From the NCBI GenBank assembly GCA_963668365.1, contig OY764266.1, positions 186,001 to 250,000 of the forward strand: a stretch of DNA of 64,000 nt. The letters are read 5' to 3'. Shown here one piece after another: positions 24,063 through 33,192 of this stretch. Numbering within the stretch: position 1 is the first letter of the stretch; each line of letters opens with the position of its first letter. This DNA comes from VXNE01 sp963668365. Its GTDB lineage: Bacteria; Pseudomonadota; Gammaproteobacteria; Pseudomonadales; Azotimanducaceae. Under the pieces are notes generated by a model. The model was not told the DNA's origin, ran no database searches, and saw only the letters and a list, made by a program, of their open reading frames with translations. Both the position numbers and the translations under genes were made by a program.

Positions 24063-26015
24063 ATGGCAAGAATCATCGGAATCGACCTCGGCACGACGAA
24101 CTCGTGCGTCGCCGTCCTGGACGGACAGGATCCGCGGGTCATAGAGAATTCGGAAGGGGATCGGACGACCCCGTCGATCGTCGCGTACGCCGACGGCGGC
24201 GAGATTCTCGTCGGCCAAAGCGCCAAGCGCCAAGCCGTGACCAACCCGGACAACACCCTGTTCGCGATCAAGCGATTGATCGGCAGGAACTTCGGCGACG
24301 AGGTCGTGCAGCGCGACATGGGCATGGTGCCCTACAAGATCGTCAAGGCGTCGAACAACGACGCCTGGATCGAAGCGAAGGGCGAACAGCTCGCGCCGCC
24401 CCAGGTCTCGGCAGAAGTGCTGAAGAAGATGAGGAAGACCGCCGAGGAGTACCTGGGCGAGGATATCTCCGAAGCGGTCATCACCGTTCCGGCCTACTTC
24501 AACGACTCCCAGCGCCAGGCGACGAAAGACGCGGGACGCATTGCCGGTCTCGACGTCAAGCGCATCATCAACGAACCCACCGCGGCCGCGCTCGCGTATG
24601 GCATGGACAAGCAGCGCGGCGATGCCAAGATCGCTGTCTACGATCTCGGCGGCGGCACGTTCGACATATCCATCATCGAGATCGCCGACGTGGACGGCGA
24701 GCACCAGTTCGAGGTGCTGTCGACGAACGGCGATACTTTCCTCGGAGGCGAAGATTTCGACCTGCGGGTCATCGAGTTTCTCGCGAATGAATTCAAGCAG
24801 GAGACCGGCATCGACCTGCACAACGATCCGCTTGCCCTGCAGCGGCTCAAGGAAGCTGCGGAGAAGGCGAAGATCGAACTCTCATCGAGCCAGCAGACCG
24901 AGGTCAACCTGCCCTACATCACCGCGGACAACACCGGCCCCAAGCATCTTGTGACCAGGCTGACGCGGGCAAAGCTGGAATCCCTGGTCGAAGACCTGGT
25001 GGAGCGGACGATCGGCCCGTGCAGAACCGCCATCAACGATGCCGGCATCTCCACGGGAGACATCGACGACGTCATCCTCGTGGGCGGTCAGACGCGCATG
25101 CCCCTGGCGCAGGAGAAGGTCAACGGTTTCTTCGGCCGGGAAGCGCGCCGGGACGTGAACCCCGACGAGGCGGTGGCGATGGGCGCCGCGATTCAGGCTG
25201 CCGTTCTTTCGGGCGACGTCAAGGACGTTCTCCTACTCGATGTCACGCCGCTATCGCTCGGGATCGAAACCCTGGGCGGCGTCATGAGCGCGCTCATCGA
25301 GAAGAACACCACCATTCCGACGAAGAAGCAGCAGGTGTTCTCGACCGCGGACGACAACCAGACCGCCGTCACGATTCACGTGCTGCAGGGCGAGCGCAGA
25401 CAGGCCGCGCAGAACAAGTCTCTCGGCCGCTTCAACCTGGAGAGCATTCCCCCGGCGCCGCGGGGCATGCCGCAGATCGAGGTCAGCTTCGACATAGACG
25501 CCAACGGCATCCTCAACGTCTCCGCGAAGGACAAGGCGACGAACAGGGAACAGTCCATCGTGATCAAGGCGTCGAGCGGACTGTCCGAGGACGAGATCGC
25601 GGCGATGGTCCGGGATGCGGAGGCGCACTCCGAAGAGGACGCCAGGTTCGAGGAAATGGTGGGGCTGCGCAACCAGGGCGACACCCTCGTCCACGCGGCG
25701 CGCAAGATGGTGACCGATGCGGGGGACAAGGCCACCGCGGAAGAGAAGGAGAAGATCGAATCCGCCGCGAAGTCTCTCGAGGAGGCCATCAAGGACGACG
25801 ACAAGGAGGCTATCGAGTCCGGCATCCAGGCCGTATCGGAAGCCACCGGCGCGCTCGCCCAGAAGATGTACGCGGAGCAGGCGGAAGCGGCGTCGGGCGA
25901 CGGCGCGGCGCAGGCCGAATCGTCCTCCGGGGCCCATGACGACGCCGTGGATGCGGAATTCGAAGAGGTGAAAGACGAGGATTCCGCATCGCGCGACCCG
26001 AACAAGGGCGCATAA
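24063..26015 (+). CDS. dnaK: Chaperone DnaK (Hsp70)
   Basis: 650 aa, typical proteobacterial length. The ATPase domain starts ARIIGIDLGTTNSCVAVLDG and contains YDLGGGTFDISIIEI and ILVGGQTRMPL; the substrate domain has LLLDVTPLSLGIETLGGV and VNVxAKDKATNREQ-type motifs (NVSAKDKATNREQSIVIKAS). The lid and a variable acidic tail (AEFEEVKDEDSASRD) follow. It works with DnaJ and GrpE encoded on either side. GAGAGGA lies just upstream of the ATG. Confidence 0.97.
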   Translation: MARIIGIDLGTTNSCVAVLDGQDPRVIENSEGDRTTPSIVAYADGGEILVGQSAKRQAVTNPDNTLFAIKRLIGRNFGDEVVQRDMGMVPYKIVKASNNDAWIEAKGEQLAPPQVSAEVLKKMRKTAEEYLGEDISEAVITVPAYFNDSQRQATKDAGRIAGLDVKRIINEPTAAALAYGMDKQRGDAKIAVYDLGGGTFDISIIEIADVDGEHQFEVLSTNGDTFLGGEDFDLRVIEFLANEFKQETGIDLHNDPLALQRLKEAAEKAKIELSSSQQTEVNLPYITADNTGPKHLVTRLTRAKLESLVEDLVERTIGPCRTAINDAGISTGDIDDVILVGGQTRMPLAQEKVNGFFGREARRDVNPDEAVAMGAAIQAAVLSGDVKDVLLLDVTPLSLGIETLGGVMSALIEKNTTIPTKKQQVFSTADDNQTAVTIHVLQGERRQAAQNKSLGRFNLESIPPAPRGMPQIEVSFDIDANGILNVSAKDKATNREQSIVIKASSGLSEDEIAAMVRDAEAHSEEDARFEEMVGLRNQGDTLVHAARKMVTDAGDKATAEEKEKIESAAKSLEEAIKDDDKEAIESGIQAVSEATGALAQKMYAEQAEAASGDGAAQAESSSGAHDDAVDAEFEEVKDEDSASRDPNKGA

Positions 26016-26047
26016 TGCGGGATGGGGCGTAACCCCTGAACACAACC

Positions 26048-27169
26048 ATGGCCAAACGTGACTACTACGAGGTGCTCGGCCTCGAACGCGGAGCATCTTC
26101 CGACGACGTGAAGAAGGCGTACCGCCGCCTGGCCATGAAATACCACCCCGACCGCAACGAGGGAGACGCAAGCGCCGAAGACAAGTTCAAGGAGGCGTCG
26201 GAGGCCTACGAGATCCTGAGCGACGACGAAAAGCGCCAGGCCTACGATCGCTTCGGCCATGCCGCGGTGGATGGCGGCGGCATGGGGATGGGCGATGGCG
26301 GCAGCTTCAGCGACATCTTCAGCGACGTCTTCGGCGACATATTCGGGGCTGCCCGCGGCGGTCGACGCGCTTCCCGACGGGGCGCCGACCTGCGCTACAA
26401 CCTGAGCCTGGACCTGGAGCAGGCGGTGCACGGCGATACCGTCGAGGTTCGCGTCCCCGTGCTCGCCATGTGCGATGACTGCGGCGGCGGCGGCGCCGCC
26501 GCCGGCACCAGCCCCAGCACCTGTCCGCAGTGTAACGGCCAGGGCCAGATTCGCGTCGCCCAGGGATTCTTTTCGCTGCAGCAAACGTGCCCCCAATGCC
26601 GCGGCGCCGGAACGTTCATCGCCAATCCGTGCCGCGCCTGCGGCGGCGGCGGTCGCGTCGAGCGGCGCAAGACCCTGTCCGTCAACATACCTGCGGGTGT
26701 CGACGAAGGGGACCGAATTCGCCTTTCCGGCGAGGGCGAAGCCGGACCGCACGGCGGCGCACCGGGCGATCTCTACGTGCAGGTGTCGGTGCGCGAACAC
26801 CCGATCTTCAGCCGCGACGGCATGAACCTCCTGTGCGACGTTCCGATCTCCTTCATGCAGGCGGCCCTCGGCGGCGAAATCGAGGTGCCGACCCTGGACG
26901 GACGGATCAAGCTGCGGATTCCGGCGGAGACGCAGACCCACAAGATGTTCCGCCTGCGCGGCAAGGGCGCGACTTCCGTGCGCCGTTCCGGCATGGGCGA
27001 CCTGATCTGCCGCACCGTCGTCGAAACGCCGGTGCGGCTGACCGATGCGCAGAAATCCATGCTGCACGAGTTCGGAAAATCGCTGGAGGAGAGCGGCAGC
27101 GAACACTCCCCCAAGGGCACATCCTGGATAGAGTCGGTCAAGCATTTCTTTGACCGCTTCACGAACTGA
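26048..27169 (+). CDS. dnaJ: Chaperone DnaJ (Hsp40)
   Basis: 373 aa type I DnaJ. The J domain has AKRDYYEVLGLERGASSDDV and the HPD loop (MKYHPDRNEGD); a Gly/Phe-rich linker follows (GGMGMGDGGSFSDIFSDVFG). Four zinc-finger repeats are intact: CDDCGGGG, CPQCNGQG, CPQCRGAG and CRACGGGG. The C-terminal domain is complete. It starts 32 nt after dnaK. Confidence 0.96.
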   Translation: MAKRDYYEVLGLERGASSDDVKKAYRRLAMKYHPDRNEGDASAEDKFKEASEAYEILSDDEKRQAYDRFGHAAVDGGGMGMGDGGSFSDIFSDVFGDIFGAARGGRRASRRGADLRYNLSLDLEQAVHGDTVEVRVPVLAMCDDCGGGGAAAGTSPSTCPQCNGQGQIRVAQGFFSLQQTCPQCRGAGTFIANPCRACGGGGRVERRKTLSVNIPAGVDEGDRIRLSGEGEAGPHGGAPGDLYVQVSVREHPIFSRDGMNLLCDVPISFMQAALGGEIEVPTLDGRIKLRIPAETQTHKMFRLRGKGATSVRRSGMGDLICRTVVETPVRLTDAQKSMLHEFGKSLEESGSEHSPKGTSWIESVKHFFDRFTN

Positions 27170-27183
27170 GGCACGCGAGAAAA

Positions 27184-27966
27184 ATGATACGGATAGCCAT
27201 TGCCGGGGCCGCGGGGCGCATGGGCCGAACCGTCGCCGAGGCGGTGCGCGATGCCGACGACATGGTTCTCGGCGCGGCCCTTGAACACCCGGACTCGGGC
27301 GCCATCGGCGACGTGATCGACGGCGTGAGCATCGCCCGCGAACCGGTTGCGGACGATTTCGATGTCCTGATCGACTTCAGCGTTCCCGCAGCGACGCTCG
27401 GCGTGCTGGAAGCGTGCGCGCGTCACGGAAGGGGCATGGTGATCGGGACGACCGGATTCGACGCGGACGGCACCGATCGCATCGCCCGGGCGGCGGAACA
27501 CATTCCCATCGTCATGACGCCGAACATGAGCGTCGGCGTGAACGTGACGTTCAAACTCATCGAAGCGGCAGCCAGGGCTCTCGGGGCCGACGCCGACGTG
27601 GAGGTGTTCGAGGCACACCATCGACACAAGATCGATGCGCCGTCCGGCACCGCCGTGCGCATCGGCGAGATCCTGGCGCGCGCGCTGGACCGCGACCTGT
27701 CGTCGGACGCCGTCTATGGACGGGAAGGAATCACCGGGGAACGGGACGCGAAGACGATCGGTTTTCACTCCCTGCGGGGAGGCGACATCGTCGGAGAACA
27801 CACCGTGACGTTCGCCGGCCCGGGCGAGCGCCTGGAGATCACGCACCGCGCGCACAGCCGCATGAACTTTGCCATGGGCGCCCTGCGCGCGGCTCGATAC
27901 GTCGCCGAGCGCGACACGGGGCTATTCGACGTGGCGGACGTCCTCGGTATCGCCGAGGGCCTCTGA
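27184..27966 (+). CDS. dapB: 4-hydroxy-tetrahydrodipicolinate reductase
   Basis: 260 aa. The NAD(P)-binding motif is GAAGRMGR at the N-terminus, GTTGF lies in the middle, and the catalytic block EAHHRHKIDAPSGTA has the active-site His-His-x-His-Lys. It reduces 4-hydroxy-tetrahydrodipicolinate in lysine and meso-diaminopimelate synthesis. It starts 14 nt after dnaJ. In many relatives carAB follows dapB; here an accessory island follows instead. Confidence 0.95.
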   Translation: MIRIAIAGAAGRMGRTVAEAVRDADDMVLGAALEHPDSGAIGDVIDGVSIAREPVADDFDVLIDFSVPAATLGVLEACARHGRGMVIGTTGFDADGTDRIARAAEHIPIVMTPNMSVGVNVTFKLIEAAARALGADADVEVFEAHHRHKIDAPSGTAVRIGEILARALDRDLSSDAVYGREGITGERDAKTIGFHSLRGGDIVGEHTVTFAGPGERLEITHRAHSRMNFAMGALRAARYVAERDTGLFDVADVLGIAEGL

Positions 27967-28078
27967 CCCCCTTCCCGGACCAAACCTCGGCGCGGCATCC
28001 CGCCGTAGCCGTAGCAGCAGTTTGCACCCCGCCCTACAAGGCCATATCCTAGCGTGCCAACAGTGAAGGACGTTGCTG

Positions 28079-28849
28079 ATGTGGGACGTCAAGGGACTCC
28101 GGTTCTCCGCGTTCTACGTACCTGGAACCATGTCCCCGGCTAACAATCTCGCTGCGTGGTTGGACCTCCTAGGCTCGGATCCGACCGTCCAAACGATGGG
28201 TTCTGGGCCGCAGCGTGTTGCCCTATACCACGGCCCATGGGGTAACCGGCAACTGAGAGCGGAACTACGCCATGATCGAGTGGACTGGCACGTTGTCCCC
28301 GCGCCCCCGCACGCACCTGTGCTGTCATCCGCGGCCACATCTGTGCCAGGCACTTACCAGACAGTGATTGCGAACTTTAGGCGTCTCATCGAAGACTGGC
28401 TGGGCCCATTCCATCAGTGGCCGAATAGTATCAATCGTCTAGCGTTTGCACCGTCCGTTGGCAAGTCCTTCGATACGAGGCCGAAGTGCATGGCGTTCCT
28501 CGACCACGCACAGGCGCATACTGAGGTCCGTGACGATCTATTGAACTTCAGTCTAACGCTCGGCGAATTGAAGCAGGCACCGAGGACAGCGCAGCAGCTC
28601 AACGTGGTACAGACATGGGCTGCGCAGGAAGAGCAAATGGTCGAGTTTCAGGTGGCGGTGCCTGACCAACAGCTAACGAGCCCGACGCCGCCCGCCCGAA
28701 CTCTGACAAGCTACACGGGTCTATTGACCCTCGACGTCAACACGAGACCCTTGACCGGTGAGCCGTTCTTACCAGAACGCGTGCTTGAACTGGTAGGCGA
28801 ACTCTTCGAGGTCGCCCAGGGCGAAATGCCGGAGGAAGCTACCCAATGA
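28079..28849 (+). CDS. Unknown protein A of a three-gene cassette
   Basis: 256 aa from ATG 28079, preceded by GAAGGA 9 nt upstream. I do not recognise it with confidence. It contains NSINRLAFAPSVGKSF and a C-terminal stretch SYTGLLTLDVNTRPLTGEPF that faintly recalls TIGR04255-type proteins. No membrane segment is seen. Its 3' end overlaps the next gene (ATGA). GC content is lower and codon choice less biased than in the dnaJ-dapB block, consistent with acquisition. Confidence 0.6.
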   Translation: MWDVKGLRFSAFYVPGTMSPANNLAAWLDLLGSDPTVQTMGSGPQRVALYHGPWGNRQLRAELRHDRVDWHVVPAPPHAPVLSSAATSVPGTYQTVIANFRRLIEDWLGPFHQWPNSINRLAFAPSVGKSFDTRPKCMAFLDHAQAHTEVRDDLLNFSLTLGELKQAPRTAQQLNVVQTWAAQEEQMVEFQVAVPDQQLTSPTPPARTLTSYTGLLTLDVNTRPLTGEPFLPERVLELVGELFEVAQGEMPEEATQ

Positions 28850-29547
28850 TCCCCAGTGTCTCACGATCTATCCAGAAGTATGACACCGCACCGCCGGATA
28901 TACCGCCGCTAGAAGTAGAAGTGCATCCGCAGGTGGAGTTGAAGGAGCCCGGCACTGAGTTACCTGCATCAAGAGTGCGGAGACTCGACGGGTTCGCTCT
29001 GGTCTCGACTACGGTGTTCGGGAGCGAGTTTACATTGAGTAACGTACCGGCGCGCGAAAACACGCCGATGGTGTTCGTCGTCACCGGAAGCGGATTCGGC
29101 TTCGTCAACTGCCCCGCTTTCCCGATGATCGGTCACCGATGGCGATTCGATCTGGAAGAACTCGCCGAACGTATTGACCTGCCGCATATTGACTCTGGTG
29201 CGATCGCCTACCAGCCGCTCCCGGACCCGATCGAAGCAGTGCTCAACGAGTTCGCAGACGGAATCGGCGGGAAAGCGCCGTCTCGTGGGACTCGGGATGC
29301 TGCAAGGCGCATCGCTATCGAGGCGAACAAATACACGAAGAAGCCGGATCTGACAGTTGATGTGGACGGGGCTTTGTCATTCGACATGCGTGCTATGGAC
29401 GGTCGAGTTATCTTTGCAGAGATGGACATTGACGGCCGACTCGACGTGGGAGTCTATTCGGAATCTGGTCGAATGCTTGATCACAACCCTCAGGCCACAG
29501 AAGCTAATTTCATTGCTGCGATCAAGCCCGATGCGGGTACCGGATGA
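28846..29547 (+). CDS. Unknown protein B of a three-gene cassette
   Basis: 233 aa, ATG overlapping the stop of gene A. No family recognised. The middle has FDLEELAERIDLPHIDSGAI and the C-terminal half a beta-rich stretch (LTVDVDGALSFDMRAMDGRV, FAEMDIDGRLDVGVYSESG) that could be a small sandwich or barrel. No signal peptide, no obvious catalytic motif. Tight overlaps on both sides suggest the three products are needed in fixed proportion. Confidence 0.6.
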   Translation: MIPSVSRSIQKYDTAPPDIPPLEVEVHPQVELKEPGTELPASRVRRLDGFALVSTTVFGSEFTLSNVPARENTPMVFVVTGSGFGFVNCPAFPMIGHRWRFDLEELAERIDLPHIDSGAIAYQPLPDPIEAVLNEFADGIGGKAPSRGTRDAARRIAIEANKYTKKPDLTVDVDGALSFDMRAMDGRVIFAEMDIDGRLDVGVYSESGRMLDHNPQATEANFIAAIKPDAGTG

Positions 29548-29977
29548 GGACATGGTCTGTCGCTTCGTTCGGGCAAGAGACTGGAGCGTAGGCGAGGATC
29601 GTCCCAAACCAAGCGCCTTTAAGCAGGTGGACTTGTCGCTCTTCCATGAAGAGCGCGTTCAGAATCATGGCGATGATCTCTCAGACCTGCAATTCGACAG
29701 CCTGTTTGGCACCGGGCGTGCCTACTTTCATGCGGGCGACTTCAGTCGTTTCGCACAGAAGATCAAGAGTCGCGCGGAACCGGAGTTCGCGAACGCCGCG
29801 CTATCGGTCGAAGCAGTATGGAAGCCGGAAACGGTACCTGAGGCATGGCTTCGGTGGGCGGATGCGCACGTAGAGATGGCCGCACCAGAGACGAACTGCA
29901 AGACGCTGATGACACGCCTACGCCGGAAGCTCTGCATGAATACTCGCCGCAAACAAGCGCCACCAAGGGACAAATAA
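29531..29977 (+). CDS. Unknown protein C of a three-gene cassette
   Basis: 148 aa from ATG 29531, overlapping gene B by 17 nt. It begins MRVPDEDMVCRFVRARDWSV and then RPKPSAFKQVDLSLFHEERV; the C-terminus is basic (LMTRLRRKLCMNTRRKQAPP). Family not recognised. The R-DW...RPKP.AF....LS.FH pattern looks conserved-domain-like. Last gene of the cassette; the next 600 bp hold no good gene. Confidence 0.55.
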   Translation: MRVPDEDMVCRFVRARDWSVGEDRPKPSAFKQVDLSLFHEERVQNHGDDLSDLQFDSLFGTGRAYFHAGDFSRFAQKIKSRAEPEFANAALSVEAVWKPETVPEAWLRWADAHVEMAAPETNCKTLMTRLRRKLCMNTRRKQAPPRDK

Positions 29978-30594
29978 CTTGCGTAGTGGTGGCACAGCCA
30001 TGCATGGGTCTGGTTGTCTGTAGTTGCGGTCCGGCGCTATCGGCGCGCCGCTGCCGCCTCCGGCGGGCCTTCGTGGAGCAGATGAGTCGACCTGCTTCGT
30101 CGAGTTATCTCCGGCGCTCGGCAAGCAGAACTCGCGGCTGACTCCCCGCCACCTCCGACCGCACACTTGAGGTCCAGGACCGCCGTGCCTTCCCCGACCT
30201 TTGCCGTTCACACTTGCAAGCGCCAATACAGGATTTCCACTTCTACGCCTACGCCGAAGGCGGCGCCAGCGGCCACCCGCCCTGGTCCACGACAGGAAGA
30301 TCGCTCACTGCGTCCACAAAACGCCTGAACCCGGCCATCAGTCTTGGCTCTTCGGCGACAGCCGTACCGCCGCCGTTCGTCCGCGACGTCAATCCCTGGG
30401 AGTTTCTCAATGTCCTCCAACAACGGCAGGAACCGGGAAACCTCGAGCTGTTCGCTTCGCCAAGCCGAACGACATCGCCGCCTTTGCCCCGATCAGTTCC
30501 ACCGGCTTGCCGGCCTGCAACACCGCGATCTCTACTCTCTTGCGCGTGTTGGTCGGCGCCAGCCATTCGCTCCGGTCCGGGCTAAGCGGTCTCA
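29978..30594. other. Island stretch without an intact gene
   Basis: No frame here reads as a convincing gene. On the minus strand from about 30598 a short native-looking stretch (TNTRKRVEIAVLQAGKPVEL, then IGAKAAMSFGLAKR) breaks off, and a second frame continues LEVSRFLPLLEDIEKLPGI before degrading. This is probably a decayed gene that followed the exonuclease-BRCT remnant, whose stop it abuts. Identity unknown. Confidence 0.35.
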
Positions 30595-31091
30595 TCACCC
30601 GCGAACTCCCTCGCTCTCGTTGATAAGTTCCGCGAAGTCACTCTCCGACAGTATCTGGATTTCCACGCCGTTCTCGATGAGGGTCTCCGCCTTCCGGTGC
30701 TTGGTACTCTTCTCGTAGCCCTTGAGCTTGCTTTTGTCCTGAGTGCCCACGACGAGGATCGTGGTCTTCTTGCTGACGTTCGCAGCCACGTCACACCCGG
30801 CGCGACCAGCCATGTCGACCGCTTCCCGTCGCGGGATGCCCAGTGCGCCGGTGAACACGAGGGACTCTCCGAACACTGCTCCTTCGCGTTGCCTTCTCGC
30901 CGCAGCGATGCCGACGATGAAGGAAAGATTGGCCGGCTTACGCGTTGCAGCCAACCGTCTATGTCCATCTCTCCCGCTACGCACGCGCGAAGTACGATCT
31001 CCGCGGCCGCTCTCGCGTCTTCCAACGCGTCGTGGTGGACGAAAGAGATTTCCAGATCCGTTTCCACGTCGATCGCGTTGAACCTCACCAT
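30595..31091 (-). pseudogene. DnaQ-like exonuclease/BRCT protein, truncated and frameshifted
   Basis: The first frame (ATG 31091) gives EISFVHHDALEDARAAAEIV, the last motif of DnaQ-family 3'-5' exonucleases, then loses sense at about 30930. A second frame carries a BRCT domain: ESLVFTGALGIPRREAVDMA, GCDVAANVSKKTTILVVGTQ, then SESDFAELI, ending at 30595. Exonuclease-BRCT fusions are known bacterial proteins; here the N-terminal exonuclease motifs are missing and a frameshift splits the rest. It starts right after the DUF262 gene stop, so the two were probably co-transcribed. Confidence 0.6.
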
Positions 31092-31092
31092 C

Positions 31093-32565
31093 TCAGGCCG
31101 CTTCCTCGACGACGAGGATATCGCGAGCCACGTACGTCTTGAATGAGTGCACGTCGGTGAAGTAGCGATAGCCTGCCCGGTTGGCCGCTGCCTCCGTCTC
31201 CTCCGGCTCGTTCAGCAATAGCGCCACCGGTACGCTTAGTCCCTCCTGCATGCCGTCCGGCCATGCGAGATCGAGCACGCCGTACGCCCTGCCGCTGTTC
31301 GGGTCCGCGAGTTCGAACAGGAACTCGCCCTCCGGCAGTCCCTGTTCCACGACCCACTCGTTCAGCTCGATCAGCAGGTCTTCTTCCTCGCCGCCGATGC
31401 CGCCCGGCACCGATGCGGGCTCCCGCTCGACGACGCGGATCTCGACCTCCGCCTCTGGCACTTCCCCGCGCCGCAGCGTCTCGAGGAAGTCATTGGCCGC
31501 GGTGGCGAGCAGTTCGCGCCGCGCGGCGAGGAAGTCCCCGTAGCGACTCACTTCCCACAGCTCCGGCTCTAACGGAATCCAATGGGACGATAGGAGCGCG
31601 GGGGCTTTTTCCGCGTACGCGGCGAGATACGCTGCCGGATCCTTGGCCGAGACCTTGAGGTTCGTCTCCTTGGTGAGAAACGTGAAATTGGCGAGCGCAT
31701 TGACCTGGGACTTCTCGTAGCCCGCCTCGTACAGTCGCGCCTTTGGAAATATGTGGTGCAGTTCGAGGCTGCTCAGGCTGCCGAGCAGGTGTCCCTTGAG
31801 TTCGACGCGTGTTTCCCAGTCAAGCGCGCCCCACGCCCGCGTCAGCATGTAGAGCAGTGGGTAGAACCGCGCGCCCCTGTTCCAACCAAGGAAGTCCGCC
31901 GGGTGAAGGCGTAGATCGCCACGGTCCCGGCGCAGGCTCTGAGTGAGCCGGTCCAGCCCGCCCTCAATGTTCTCGATCGCGCCAAGGTCCTGGTTCAGGA
32001 CCGACTCGGTCGAACCCGCGTAACGCCCCCACAGGAAACTGTGCATGTACCAGTAGAGCAGCCGATCCCGCTCCGAGGGATCAGAGATCGTGCCGCCGCG
32101 CTGCGACAGATAGCGTGACATGAGGGGCAGCGCATACCGCCCGCCGAGAACCCTGTCGTGATCGAGACCGAGCCGGGAGCCGATCAGGTTGAGCAGGCGG
32201 TCGATATGTCGCACCGTTGTCTTTAGGCCGTTCTGGAAATCCGGGCTCTCCACGCCATCCAGCGCGCTGAACATTGCCTCCCCGGTCAGCGTCGTGGTCA
32301 CGCTACGCAGCAGCAGTTCGGGCCTAAAGTAGTACCCGGCGTCCGACCAGCGTCCCAGTTCCCCGTTGAGCCGCTGCCGTGCCTCCGGCCACTGGGCGCA
32401 CACCTTCGCCAGGGCGAGGTCCCCCTTCGACAGCTTGGTGCCGCCGCTGTTCACGCGGTTGAAGATGTCCACGACGACGTCGATCGTCTTGTCTTCCCCC
32501 GTCACTTCCTCAATGTGGAGATCCGTCTCCTTGGTCTGGTCGATAATGCCCATCCAGCATGTCAC
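31093..32565 (-). pseudogene. DUF262/GmrSD-type protein lacking its N-terminus
   Basis: 490 aa from the first start, MTCWMGIIDQTKETDLHIEE. The part seen begins in mid-domain with IFNRVNSGGTKLSKGDLALA, the segment that in intact DUF262 proteins follows the DGQQR nucleotide-binding motif, which is missing here. The HNH-like half is present: SLELHHIFPKARLYEAGYEK and LANFTFLTKETNLK. GmrSD-type proteins are NTP-dependent nucleases against modified DNA. Loss of roughly 150 N-terminal residues at the junction with the recombinase module suggests it is dead. Confidence 0.65.
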
Positions 32566-32704
32566 GCGTGCTCGCGCAGGCGTTGCGCCTCGACCGGACC
32601 AGCCGCTCCCAGAAGCCCCTCACGGCGCGTTGCGGCCTGTCAGGGGCTACGTCGGCGCAGCGAACCCTTGACGGGCCGCGACACGCCGTCACGCTGGCCG
32701 GCGG

Positions 32705-32787
32705 GGATGGTGTCCGCGCAGTTGACCATCCTGTCGCCTGCCACGCGGCAGACCATCCTGCGCGCCCGCGCACCCCGGACACCATCC
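32705..32787. repeat. 12-bp inverted repeat with iterated GACCATCC motifs
   Basis: GGATGGTGTCCG (32705-32716) and CGGACACCATCC (32776-32787) are a perfect inverted pair. Between them GACCATCCTG occurs twice (32724-32733 and 32751-32760). Several copies of one short motif next to a recombinase module look like arm-type binding sites of an integrase, but this is inference. The rest of 32566-32936 shows no gene. Confidence 0.45.
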
Positions 32788-32882
32788 TTGCCGCGCGGCG
32801 AGCGCAGAAGGTGAGGTCGAACGCCGCCATCCCGCGAGCGTGTCGGCACCCTCCGAACCCTTGTGAGACGCGCCTAGCGCGC

Positions 32883-32908
32883 TGCTAAGCACGCGGGTTT
32901 GCTTAGCA
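32883..32908. repeat. 9-bp inverted repeat TGCTAAGCA / TGCTTAGCA
   Basis: TGCTAAGCA (32883-32891) and TGCTTAGCA (32900-32908) form a perfect inverted repeat with an 8-bp centre, 29 bp before the first gene of the recombinase module. It could be an operator for the small HTH protein or a recombination core site. Confidence 0.4.
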
Positions 32909-32936
32909 ACGCCGTGCGGGTGTACACCATGCCCCG

Positions 32937-33188
32937 ATGCACTCCGAATCCACCCCCAAAAGAGCCTTCGACGCCGCCGCCAAGGCCACCCGTCTGCGAG
33001 ACCAGACCCGCGCCCGCCGCCGTCCCCGCTACCGCCGCTCGCGCCTCGACCGCTACAAGGGCGAACTGCTCGCCCTGCGCGAGGAGGGATGCACCACCGC
33101 GGAACTGCAACGCTGGCTGCTCGCCCGCCGCATCCGCGTCCAGCACGCCACCGTCGCCCGCTGGCTGCGACGCCACTGGGCGGGTTGA
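32937..33188 (+). CDS. Small helix-turn-helix protein of the recombinase module
   Basis: 83 aa, very basic N-terminus (RLRDQTRARRRPRYRRSRLD) followed by a helix-turn-helix: YKGELLALREEGCTTAELQR, then ATVARWLRRHW. It looks like a resolvase-type or sigma-like HTH that recognises DNA. It is immediately followed by a tyrosine recombinase gene, so it may be an accessory DNA-binding factor or regulator of it. Family not named. Confidence 0.6.
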   Translation: MHSESTPKRAFDAAAKATRLRDQTRARRRPRYRRSRLDRYKGELLALREEGCTTAELQRWLLARRIRVQHATVARWLRRHWAG

Positions 33189-33192
33189 CCAG

